Below are positions 7,165-14,482 of a stretch of 64,000 nucleotides of DNA, piece after piece (the stretch's first letter is position 1; each line of letters begins with the position of its first letter). The translations under genes were made by a program, and so were the position numbers. The notes under the pieces are model-generated. The model was given only the letters and a program-made list of their open reading frames with translations, did not search any database and was not told the DNA's origin. The stretch lies in the NCBI RefSeq assembly GCF_003854935.1, contig NZ_CP033970.1:992001-1056000 (forward strand), in the 5' to 3' direction. Source of the stretch: Cupriavidus pauculus (lineage in GTDB: Bacteria; Pseudomonadota; Gammaproteobacteria; Burkholderiales; Burkholderiaceae).

Positions 7165-7986
7165 TCAGGTCCGCAGGCTCACCATCGCGGAAATCTTGCC
7201 GGCCGCCTCCAGCAGCGGCGGCAGGAAGCGGTCGACCATCTCCTGCGCGCTGGTGCGGTTGGCCTGCCCGCTGATGTTCAGCGCGGCAATCACCTGCCCG
7301 GTGCGGCTGCGGATCGGCGCCGCCAGCGACACCAGCCCTTCCTCCAGTTCCTGGTCGTTCTGGGCCCAACCCCGGCTGCGGATGTCGGCCACCAGCCGCT
7401 TCAACTGGTCGATGTCGGTGACCGTGCGTCGCGTGCGCGGCTGCAGGTCTGACGCCTGGAGCACGCGGTCCAGCTCGGCGTCGTCCAGGCCGGACAGCAG
7501 CACGCGGCCCATCGACGAGCAATAGGCCGGCAGCCGGCTGCCGATCGACAGGTTGATCGTCATGATCTTGCGCGCCGGCACGCGCAGCACGTAGACGATC
7601 TCGGTGCCGTCCAGCACGGAGATCGAGCAGCTTTCGTGCACCGACTGCGACAGCGCCTCCATGACCGGCTCGGCCAGGTTCCAGAACGGCATCGACGTCA
7701 GGTACGCGAACCCCAGGTCCAGGATCTTCGGCGTCAGGCGGAACAGCCGGCCATCGTTCTGCACATAGCCCAGCCCCACCAGCGTCAGCAGGATGCGCCG
7801 CGCGCCGGCCCGGGTCAGGCCGCTGGCCTGCGCAATCTCGGTCAGCGTCTGGGCCGGATGGGCGGCGTCGAAGGCGCGGATCACCGACAGGCCGCGCGCG
7901 AACGATTGCACGTAGCTGTCGCTCGGCTTTTCCGTCGTACCGGCAGCGGGCGCGCGGGTCGTAGCGGGATCGGCAGGATGCGCCAT
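7165..7986 (-). CDS. IclR family regulator, PcaR/PobR-like
   Basis: A 273-residue regulator. An N-terminal winged helix (SFARGLSVIRAFDAAHP, LTEIAQASGLTRAGARRIL) is followed by the IclR effector domain (VLDGTEIVYVLRVPARKI, LPAYCSSMGRVLLSGL, LEEGLVSLAAPIRSRTG, VIAALNISGQANR). It most resembles the PcaR/PcaU/PobR branch, which senses aromatic-pathway intermediates. ATG at 7986 is chosen because upstream in-frame codons are low-complexity and run into the divergent promoter. Candidate targets are the flanking catabolic cluster and the pcaIJF operon at 36720, whose promoter holds a PcaR-like palindrome. Neither link is proven. Confidence 0.88.
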   Translation of the reverse strand: MAHPADPATTRAPAAGTTEKPSDSYVQSFARGLSVIRAFDAAHPAQTLTEIAQASGLTRAGARRILLTLVGLGYVQNDGRLFRLTPKILDLGFAYLTSMPFWNLAEPVMEALSQSVHESCSISVLDGTEIVYVLRVPARKIMTINLSIGSRLPAYCSSMGRVLLSGLDDAELDRVLQASDLQPRTRRTVTDIDQLKRLVADIRSRGWAQNDQELEEGLVSLAAPIRSRTGQVIAALNISGQANRTSAQEMVDRFLPPLLEAAGKISAMVSLRT

Positions 7987-8177
7987 GGGTCTGGAAAGGG
8001 TGGCAGAGGCTTGGAAGGCCGAAAGGGTAGAGGAAATGTGCCTGCTTTGCCAGTCCGGGGCAACCTTGGCCGGCACAATCGGCTCTGCCGCATAATGTGC
8101 GGTCGATGCGTGGCGGCACGCGGCGGCGACAGACGGCCGCGACAGGCGGCCGCCGACAACGGTGTCTGACAAGGGGA

Positions 8178-9116
8178 ATGGGTCCGGTGAGCGAGACAAT
8201 CCAGTGGAATGACTGGGAGGCGTTCTGCTGTGTGGTGGAACAGGGGACATTCACGGCGGCGGCCGCCGCGCTGGACTGTCCGAAGTCACGGGTATCGGCG
8301 GCGGTGATCCGGCTGGAAACGGCCATCGGCGCCAAGCTGCTGGAGCGCACCACGCGCCGCATGCGGCTGACCGATGCGGGCGGCGCGGTCTATCGTGACG
8401 TGGCACCGCTGTTTGCGCGGCTGCGCGAGATCCGCCAGGAAACGCTGGCGCGCGAGGAGCGCGTGCAGGGCATGCTGCGCATCGCCACGCCTTACGAATT
8501 CGGCGCCCAGCAGCTTGGCGGCGTGATCTGCCGGACGCTGGCCGCGCATCCGGCGCTGGACATCACCGTCGAAATCGCCCAGGGGCTCGTCGATCCGATC
8601 CGCGAGGGCTTTGACATCGCGTTCGTGACCGTCGATACCGAACTGCCGGATTCGGGCACCATCGCGCGCCGCATCTGGAACGTCGAGCGGGGCCTGGTGG
8701 CCGCGCCGAGCCTGGCCGCCAGCCTGCCGGCGCAGATGCAGCCCGAGGACCTGTCCAACATGCCGACGCTGGCCACGCCGGGCGTCTCCGTCTGGGAATT
8801 CTCGCGTCACGGGCAGCGCATCGCCGTGCCCATCCGGCCGCGCATGCAGACCTACAACGCCGAACTGCGGATGCAGGCCGCGCTGGCCGGGCTGGGCATC
8901 GCCCGCGTGCCGATGACGGCGGCCGAGACCGAGATCGCGCAGGGCCGGCTTGTGCGCGTCATGCCCGACTATCCGCTGCCACCGCTGCGCGTGTTCGCGC
9001 TGCTGCCGGACCGCCGGCTCCAGCCGCGCAAGGTGCGCGCGTTCATGGAAGCCATCGAATCGATGATGGGGGCGGACCTGGGAGATCTGGGCGACGCGGG
9101 ACATCCGGCGGGATAG
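8178..9116 (+). CDS. LysR family transcriptional regulator
   Basis: 312 residues with an N-terminal winged helix-turn-helix (FCCVVEQGTFTAAAAALDC, SRVSAAVIRLETAIGAKLLER) and a substrate-binding co-inducer domain (LRIATPYEFGAQQLGG, VDPIREGFDIAFVT, MQAALAGLGIARVPM). The sequence is of the CrgA/DsdC-like short type common in Burkholderiales. ATG at 8178 follows AAGGGGA. It is divergent from the IclR gene, with 191 bp between the start codons. LysR proteins usually control a divergent neighbour, so the IclR gene or this catabolic cluster is the natural target, but no clear T-N11-A box was identified. Confidence 0.9.
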   Translation: MGPVSETIQWNDWEAFCCVVEQGTFTAAAAALDCPKSRVSAAVIRLETAIGAKLLERTTRRMRLTDAGGAVYRDVAPLFARLREIRQETLAREERVQGMLRIATPYEFGAQQLGGVICRTLAAHPALDITVEIAQGLVDPIREGFDIAFVTVDTELPDSGTIARRIWNVERGLVAAPSLAASLPAQMQPEDLSNMPTLATPGVSVWEFSRHGQRIAVPIRPRMQTYNAELRMQAALAGLGIARVPMTAAETEIAQGRLVRVMPDYPLPPLRVFALLPDRRLQPRKVRAFMEAIESMMGADLGDLGDAGHPAG

Positions 9117-9193
9117 TGCCGGGGGCGCTGCGGGTATGGCGGGGAACTGGATGAGGGGCCCGGCAAGGACAGGGGGAGCACCCTGCCGGGCAA

Positions 9194-9218
9194 GCCTCGC
9201 CGGGGGAAGTGGCGAGGC
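9194..9218. terminator. Hairpin between convergent genes
   Basis: A perfect 8-bp inverted repeat (GCCTCGCC / GGCGAGGC) with a 9-nt loop lies between the end of the LysR gene and the end of the small exported protein gene. There is no T-run, so at best it is a weak bidirectional terminator. Confidence 0.35.
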
Positions 9219-9233
9219 CGGGGGAGCGGGCGA

Positions 9234-9509
9234 TCAGGCGCCTTCGGTAAAGGCGTCGCGCCGTTCGGTCACGCCACGGGCGCCTTCCGAGTACACGTCG
9301 CGCTTGTCGGTCACGCTGCGCGAACCTTCGGTGTACACGTCACGCTTTTCAGTCACGCCGCGCGCGCCGTCCAGGTACGGGTCGATCTTGCGGCCGATGC
9401 TGCCATCCAGGCGGGCAAGGTCAGAAATGGTCTGCGAAGCCTGGGCGGCGGTGGCGCCGACCGACAGGCCGAGGGCGCAGAGCAGGGAGAGGGCGAGGGT
9501 CTTCTTCAT
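9234..9509 (-). CDS. Small exported protein with three 14-residue repeats
   Basis: A 91-residue protein. A Sec signal peptide (MKKTLALSLLCALGLSVG, cleavage probably after AQA at about residue 24) is followed by a short linker and then three 14-residue repeats that reach the C-terminus: RGVTEKRDVYTEGS, RSVTDKRDVYSEGA and RGVTERRDAFTEGA. The repeats are charged and hydrophilic, and the mature protein has no cysteine. No family function is known to me. ATG at 9509 is selected because it gives a canonical signal peptide. It lies downstream of yggT on the same strand, separated by about 200 bp, so it probably has its own promoter. Confidence 0.8.
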   Translation of the reverse strand: MKKTLALSLLCALGLSVGATAAQASQTISDLARLDGSIGRKIDPYLDGARGVTEKRDVYTEGSRSVTDKRDVYSEGARGVTERRDAFTEGA

Positions 9510-9662
9510 GGTTGTGCTGTTCCGACTTATGGCAAAGATCGCGGGTCGTGGCCCGCGGTGGCTGTAATGTAGGCGTCGGCCACAGCATGAAAAAGGTCGA
9601 TTTCTCGACACACTGTCCAGCAGCTTGAACAGTACGGGAAAACCCTAGGACGGGATTTCCGG

Positions 9663-9694
9663 CAACCCCGGCGATCGTTTGCCCGCCGGGGTTG
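9663..9694. terminator. Strong hairpin after yggT
   Basis: A 10-bp perfect stem (CAACCCCGGC / GCCGGGGTTG) with a 12-nt loop sits 17 bp beyond the yggT stop on the minus strand. No T-tract follows, so it may protect the 3' end or cause partial termination. Confidence 0.45.
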
Positions 9695-9710
9695 TAGGGT
9701 TAGCGGTCGC

Positions 9711-10262
9711 TTACACCACGCCCCGGCTCACGCCGGCGATCAGCATCAGCAAAATTTGCGCGACGACGAACAGCACCAGCGGTGAGAGGTCGAAGCCACC
9801 CAGGCGCGGCATCACGCGCTGGATCGGGCGCAGCAGCGGCGCGGTCAGGTGCCAGATCGGGCCGGCCAGCGGCGACTGCGGGTTGAGCCACGACAGCACG
9901 GCCATCAGCAGCGTCACCCACATCACCATCGTGATGCCCCACTTCAGCATCGTCAGCAACGCCAGCGCCAGGATGGCGGGCAGGAAGGCGATGGGGTCGG
10001 CGTCCAGCAGCAGCGCGCGGCAGACCAGGAAGGCCACGGCCGTCAGGTAGGCGGCCAGCACCGTGGCCCAGTCCACGCCGCCGATGCCGGGGATGATGCG
10101 GCGCAGCGGGCGCACGATCCAGTCGGTCACCTGGAACACGCCCTGCGACACCGGGTTGCGCGACGGCAGCCGGGTGAGCTGCATCCACAGCCGCAGCAGC
10201 AGGGCCATGCCGAACAGCGTGAAGACGGTATCCAGCAGGAACAGGAAGATTTCCATGAACAT
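9711..10262 (-). CDS. yggT: YggT family inner-membrane protein
   Basis: 183 residues made of two YggT repeats, each a hydrophobic pair of helices around a conserved amphipathic stretch: LRLWMQLTRLPSRNPVSQG...RPLRRIIPGIGG in the first, and AVLSWLNPQSPLAGPIW...RPIQRVMPRLGGFDLSPL in the second. YggT proteins are small membrane proteins linked to osmotic or turgor homeostasis and cell division in some bacteria. The exact role is uncertain. ATG at 10262 is chosen because AAGGG precedes it at a workable distance; ATG at 10256 is a second option. It is divergent from the MarR gene. Confidence 0.9.
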   Translation of the reverse strand: MFMEIFLFLLDTVFTLFGMALLLRLWMQLTRLPSRNPVSQGVFQVTDWIVRPLRRIIPGIGGVDWATVLAAYLTAVAFLVCRALLLDADPIAFLPAILALALLTMLKWGITMVMWVTLLMAVLSWLNPQSPLAGPIWHLTAPLLRPIQRVMPRLGGFDLSPLVLFVVAQILLMLIAGVSRGVV

Positions 10263-10453
10263 CGGGCGGCTTTCCCTTTGAAGACGTTAGGGGGGCGACA
10301 AGGTGTCGACGACCGCACAGATTCTGCCATACCGCGCCGGCCGGGCTCCGTGGAAAATAGGGCCCGTATGCGCGCCAGCACACCGGATGGCCGTACGGCG
10401 ACGCCATATAATGGGCGCCTTGTCCGATCCACCCGCGCCCACGAACAGCCCCT

Positions 10454-10918
10454 ATGGCCCGCCAGCCTGCTTCCGCGAAGTCTTCCCCCGACACCGCACT
10501 GACCAAACAGGACTTCGAGGCGCTGTCCGATTTCCGCTACCAGTTGCGCCGCTTCCTGCGGTTTTCAGAGGAAGCCGCGCAGGCCGAGGGCGTGACGGTG
10601 CAGCAGTACGTGCTGATGCTCCATATCCGCGGCAGCCGGGACAAGAACTGGGCGTCCGTGGGCGAACTGGCCGAGCGGCTGCAGGCCAAGCAGCATGGCG
10701 TGGTGGCGCTGGTCAACCGCTGCGAGGCGGCGGGGCTGGTGGCGCGGCGCGTGCATCCCGATGACCGGCGCGTGGTGCAGATCCACCTGCTGGCCAAGGG
10801 CGAGCGATGCCTGAACCGGCTGGCCGCGCTGCACCGGGCCGAGCTGCAGTCCCTGCGCAACACGTTCCGCGTGGCGCGGATCACGGCCTTCAACGACGAC
10901 GAGGCCGAGCGCGGCTGA
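10454..10918 (+). CDS. MarR family transcriptional regulator
   Basis: A 154-residue winged-helix regulator. Residues 20-45 form the dimer helix (FEALSDFRYQLRRFLRFSEE). SVGELAERLQAKQHGVVALV is the recognition helix region and RRVHPDDRRVVQIHLLAKG the DNA-binding wing. MarR proteins are dimeric repressors that release DNA on binding phenolic ligands or on oxidation. This protein has one cysteine in the recognition region (NRCEAAG) and one after the wing (ERCLNR), so redox sensing is possible but unproven. It is divergent from yggT by 191 bp and not obviously in an operon; its target is unknown. Confidence 0.9.
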   Translation: MARQPASAKSSPDTALTKQDFEALSDFRYQLRRFLRFSEEAAQAEGVTVQQYVLMLHIRGSRDKNWASVGELAERLQAKQHGVVALVNRCEAAGLVARRVHPDDRRVVQIHLLAKGERCLNRLAALHRAELQSLRNTFRVARITAFNDDEAERG

Positions 10919-11052
10919 GGCCGCCAGCGGGGCCGCCGGCCGGGGCGTTACAGCCGGTTACCCATCACAATCTCCGGTGACACCTGCCGCCATGGCGCGG
11001 CACTAGACTCCCGCGCATCACAGATACGCGCAACGTCGCAGGAGTCCCCACC

Positions 11053-11787
11053 ATGTCCATCTCGATCCGCCCGGCCGTCCGCACGCTCGCCCTGGCCGTC
11101 CTGGCTGCCGGTACGCTGGCCGGTTGCGCCGCGCCCTACGGCGCGGGCTACGGCGATGGCTATGGCACGGGCTACCAGACCGGCTACCAGACCGCCGGCT
11201 ACCAGGGCGCCTACGGCAACCCGGCCTACAACGGCGGCTACAACAACGGCTACAACACCGGTTACGGCACGTCCGGCACGCAGATCAGCGGCGCGCCGGG
11301 CTATCCGCAGTCGTCGCCGTACCCCGCCACGTCGTCCTATCCGCAGCAGCCCGGCTACGACCAGTACGGCTATCCGCAACCGGCGCAGGGCGGCAGCTAC
11401 GGCGCCTATGACGGCGCCAGCGCCAGCGGCGGCTACAGCGACCCGTACGCGGTGCGCTACGGCTGGGTGGAATCGATCGAACAGGTGGGCGGGCAGCCGG
11501 CCAACGCCAGCGGCGTCGGCGCGGTGCTGGGCGGCGTGGCCGGGGGCCTGCTGGGCCACCAGATCGGCGGCGGCCGGGGCAACACGGTGGCCACCATCGG
11601 CGGTGCCGTGGCCGGCGCGCTGGCCGGCAACGAGGTGGAAAAACGCACCAGCACCGCCCCGGCGGCATTCCGCGTGCGGGTGCGCACGCAGGACAACGGC
11701 TACCTCACGCTGACGCAGGGCAGCCCGTACAACATGCGCATCGGCGACCGCGTCCGCATCCAGAACGGCGTGGCGATGCCGTACTGA
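11053..11787 (+). CDS. Glycine-zipper lipoprotein with Gly/Tyr-rich N-terminal repeats
   Basis: A 244-residue lipoprotein. The signal peptide ends in lipobox LAGC (Cys25). Residues about 30-130 are low complexity, with many GY-containing units (GYGDGYGTGYQTGYQT, GYNNGYNTGYGT) and a Pro/Ser/Tyr part. A glycine-zipper 2TM domain of the SlyB/17-kDa antigen type follows (GAVLGGVAGGLLGHQIGGG, TIGGAVAGALAGNEVEKR), then a conserved C-terminal beta domain (FRVRVRTQDNGYLTLTQG). Related proteins sit in the outer membrane and affect envelope stability. The tyrosine-rich extension is longer than usual for the family. It is monocistronic and convergent with the hydrolase gene. Confidence 0.85.
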   Translation: MSISIRPAVRTLALAVLAAGTLAGCAAPYGAGYGDGYGTGYQTGYQTAGYQGAYGNPAYNGGYNNGYNTGYGTSGTQISGAPGYPQSSPYPATSSYPQQPGYDQYGYPQPAQGGSYGAYDGASASGGYSDPYAVRYGWVESIEQVGGQPANASGVGAVLGGVAGGLLGHQIGGGRGNTVATIGGAVAGALAGNEVEKRTSTAPAAFRVRVRTQDNGYLTLTQGSPYNMRIGDRVRIQNGVAMPY

Positions 11788-11794
11788 CCGGCGC

Positions 11795-12511
11795 TCAGGC
11801 CAGCGCGTTGACCAGGAACGTCAGCGCGCGGCCATGCGCCAGCGCGGCCGCGCGCTGGTTGTAGGATTCGCGCGCCCAGCAGTTGAAGCCGTGGTCGGCC
11901 TGGTCGTAGACCAGCACCTCGGTGCCGCGCTTGCCGGCCACGGCCTGGCGCACCTGTTCCACGTCGTCGGGCTTGATGTGGGCGTCCAGCGCGCCGTAGT
12001 GGAACTGCACGGGCACGTTGAGCGCGGCCGCCTCGTGCAACTGGTTCTGGATGCCGCCGCCGTAATAGGGCACGGCGGCGTCCACCAGGCCGCGCGCCGC
12101 GGCCAGGTACGACACCAGGCCGCCAAAGCAGTAGCCCACGGCCGCCACCTTGCCGCCTTCGCCAATCTCGGCGCGCAGCGCCTGCACGGTGGCCGCGACG
12201 TCGCCCACCGTATCCTCCAGGTTCACGGCCTTGCGCAGTTCCATCGCGCGCTCCCAGTCCTTGCCGCTGTAGCCCAGCTCCACGCGCGGGCCGGTGCGCC
12301 AGAACACGTCCGGCGACAGCACCACGTAGCCGTCGGCCGCGTACTGGTCGGCCACCGAGCGGATGTGCTCGTTGACGCCAAAGATCTCCTGGATCAGCAC
12401 GATGCCCGGGTTGCCGGGCTTCTTGCCGCCGGGCGGCAGGCTCAGGTAGGCGTCGAAGCTGCCGGCGTCGGTGTCGATGCGGATCCAGCGGCTGTTGGGG
12501 ATCGTGGTCAT
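11795..12511 (-). CDS. Dienelactone hydrolase family protein
   Basis: 238 residues with an alpha/beta-hydrolase fold. The nucleophile is the Cys in GYCFGG at about residue 122. The other catalytic residues are an Asp in YGALDAHIK and a His in QADHGFNCW, the Cys-Asp-His triad of carboxymethylenebutenolidase. The family opens the lactone of chloro- or methyl-substituted muconolactones to maleylacetate, but many members act on other esters, and no chlorocatechol genes are near. ATG at 12511 (MTTIPNSRW) has GGAG upstream. It is convergent with the glycine-zipper lipoprotein gene, only 7 bp apart. Confidence 0.88.
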   Translation of the reverse strand: MTTIPNSRWIRIDTDAGSFDAYLSLPPGGKKPGNPGIVLIQEIFGVNEHIRSVADQYAADGYVVLSPDVFWRTGPRVELGYSGKDWERAMELRKAVNLEDTVGDVAATVQALRAEIGEGGKVAAVGYCFGGLVSYLAAARGLVDAAVPYYGGGIQNQLHEAAALNVPVQFHYGALDAHIKPDDVEQVRQAVAGKRGTEVLVYDQADHGFNCWARESYNQRAAALAHGRALTFLVNALA

Positions 12512-12717
12512 GGTCGGGCACTCCAGGAGGTTGGTCGAGACGGGCGGCGCGCCCGGCAGCCGCCAAGTGTGCCACCGCCATGGCGATCGTGCAGGCCCGT
12601 GGCCGAACACCGGCCGACAAAAAAATATGCCGGCACCCGCGGGAGGGGTAGCCGGCATGGCGGCCGCCAGCGAACTGGCGGCTCAGGACTGCTTGACTCG
12701 CTCTTCAGCCTCGCGCG

Positions 12718-13137
12718 CTACCAGCGAAGCTGTACATTTTTCTCGCCCGGGCTCAGCGTCGTCTGCTTGGACTTGCCCTCGAACGTCGCCACCACCTGGT
12801 ACGACGCACGCGGCCCCTTGATCAGGCAACGCGGGCCGGTGGCCTTGAATTCCGCCACCTGCTGGCCGTCGCGCATCAGCTTGACGTTGACATCCGAGAG
12901 GTACTCGCCCCGGGTGCCCTGGGTGAACAGCAGGCCCATGTCGTAGTTGCGGGCCTCGCTGTTCATCTGCGCCTGCTCGTCGGCGGCCACGCCGCCACAG
13001 ACGTAGGTGAACGGGCCGGCCGTGTCGGTCCGCATGTCGGCGTGAGCGGCCATCGAGATGCCCAACGCCGCGGCGGCGGCACCCACGGCGCACCATTGGC
13101 GCGCCATGCGGCCCATCGAAGTGTTTCGTGCTTGCAT
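12718..13137 (-). CDS. Secreted protein of unknown function
   Basis: 139 residues. A signal peptide (hydrophobic CAVGAAAAALGISMAAHA, cleavage probably before DMRTDTAG) is followed by a roughly 105-residue mature domain containing two cysteines (YVCGG and GPRCLIKG) that could form a disulfide. The second half (VNVKLMRDGQQVAEFKATG, ASYQVVATFEGKSKQTTL) looks like a beta-sandwich of the transthyretin or carboxypeptidase-regulatory type that recurs in periplasmic proteins. I do not recognise a specific family. ATG at 13137 has a strong GGAGGA site. Probably periplasmic and monocistronic. Confidence 0.8.
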   Translation of the reverse strand: MQARNTSMGRMARQWCAVGAAAAALGISMAAHADMRTDTAGPFTYVCGGVAADEQAQMNSEARNYDMGLLFTQGTRGEYLSDVNVKLMRDGQQVAEFKATGPRCLIKGPRASYQVVATFEGKSKQTTLSPGEKNVQLRW

Positions 13138-13417
13138 CGCTTCCTCCTGCCGGAATGGGCGGGATGCGCGCGCATGGCGCTGACCACGGGGCAGGGAACT
13201 GTCAGAGACGCGGGCCTGGACATGCAGCCTGCCGCGGCATCCTCGCTCGGTACCTGAAGTACACACCACGGCACAGGAGGCGTCTGTCGGCGTTTGACTG
13301 ATCTTCCTGCGGGAAGCGTCCGGGGGATGCGCGGAACAGCGGGCGGTTATGCCCGCATTCGTGCCGTTGACGGCAAAAGAGAGGCGCGGGACACCCGGCC
13401 GCCGCGCCCCGGCACGC

Positions 13418-14026
13418 TCAGTACGCCGACGACTTGTCGAAGCGCGTGCGCCAGTTGTCGGTATAGGCGCGCACCACGGCGCTGTCGCCACGGATCAGCA
13501 TGCCGTTCTCCGCGTTACGTTCCTGGGCCGACTTGGTGAAGTTGAACGACCCCGTGAACACGGCCTGGTCGTCGAACACCATCACCTTGTTGTGGGCGAT
13601 GGCCGGCTTGGTATCGACCACCACCTGGATGCCCGCGTTCTTGAGGAAGGTGGCGCTCGTGTAGCGCTCAGACGCCTGGCTCTTGTCCACGATCACGCGC
13701 ACGTCCACGCCGCGCTGGTGGGCCTCGGCCACGGCCTTGGCAATCGGGGTGCTGGTGAACGAGTACGCCTGGATCAGCAGCCTCTTGCGCGTGCGGTGAA
13801 TGGCGTCGACGATCATGTCCTGGCAGCTCGGGCCGTCCGGCACGAAGCACAGCGTGTAGGTGCTGCCGCTGGCAAACGGCGTGGACTGGGCGCGCGGCGT
13901 GGTCAGCGCGTCGACGGCACGGTCCAGCATGGATGTGGTGCGGGCCTGGGCGGCGCCCACGACGGCCAGCAGTCCGGCAATGCCGGCAACGGCCAGCCGG
14001 CGGCAGGGAAGCAAGGAAAGAAACAT
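13418..14026 (-). CDS. Phospholipase D-type nuclease (Nuc-like), exported
   Basis: 202 residues with a signal peptide (LPCRRLAVAGIAGLLAVVG, cleavage near AQA). One HKD motif is present, H-N-K-V-M-V-F-D-D within AHNKVMVFDDQAVFTGSFN, followed by the family Asn (NFTKSAQERNAEN). Single-HKD enzymes of this size, such as Nuc of Salmonella, dimerise and act as metal-independent endonucleases in the periplasm. The upstream part (IHRTRKRLLIQAYSFTS, AVAEAHQRGVDVRVIVDK) is also typical. ATG at 14026 gives the best signal peptide. A role in DNA degradation or nutrient recycling is likely. No mobility genes adjoin it. Confidence 0.88.
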   Translation of the reverse strand: MFLSLLPCRRLAVAGIAGLLAVVGAAQARTTSMLDRAVDALTTPRAQSTPFASGSTYTLCFVPDGPSCQDMIVDAIHRTRKRLLIQAYSFTSTPIAKAVAEAHQRGVDVRVIVDKSQASERYTSATFLKNAGIQVVVDTKPAIAHNKVMVFDDQAVFTGSFNFTKSAQERNAENGMLIRGDSAVVRAYTDNWRTRFDKSSAY

Positions 14027-14236
14027 CAGGTTACAGGGGAGTGACGGGAAATCGAGGGCCCGCAGCGTAACAGGCGCCGCGCCGATCCCGCAACCGGAAA
14101 CGCGCGGCAAGTTGATCGGGAACCTGCGGCCCGTCTTGGGACTCGACAGGGCTGGTGCCTATGATGAAGGCACGCACCGCCGCGGCACCCGCGCTGCATC
14201 GCCGCATCTCCCCACGCCAGACCCCAGGAGGCCCGC

Positions 14237-14443
14237 ATGACCGATCACACCTACAAGCTCGTGGAAATCGTTGGATCCTCGCCCGATGGCAGCGACCAGG
14301 CCATCCGCAACGCGCTGGCCAAGGCCGCCGAGACCATCAAGCACATCGACTGGTTCGAAGTCGTCGAGACGCGCGGCCATGTGCAGGACGGCAAGGTCGG
14401 CCATTTCCAGGTCACGCTCAAGATCGGCTTCCGCGTGAACTGA
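14237..14443 (+). CDS. Dodecin, flavin-binding protein
   Basis: A 68-residue complete dodecin. It shows the family pattern: YKLVEIVGSSPDGSDQAI, then ALAKAAETIKHIDWFEVVE with the Trp that stacks on flavin, and a C-terminal beta hairpin (GKVGHFQVTLKIGFRVN). Dodecins form hollow dodecamers that store or sequester FMN, riboflavin or CoA and protect against flavin photochemistry. The gene has a good GGAGG site and sits alone between the PLD-type gene (divergent) and the TpsB-like gene (convergent). Confidence 0.95.
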   Translation: MTDHTYKLVEIVGSSPDGSDQAIRNALAKAAETIKHIDWFEVVETRGHVQDGKVGHFQVTLKIGFRVN

Positions 14444-14482
14444 CCGGGCCGCGCCCGCCTGCCGCCCCGGCCGCGCGCCGCT

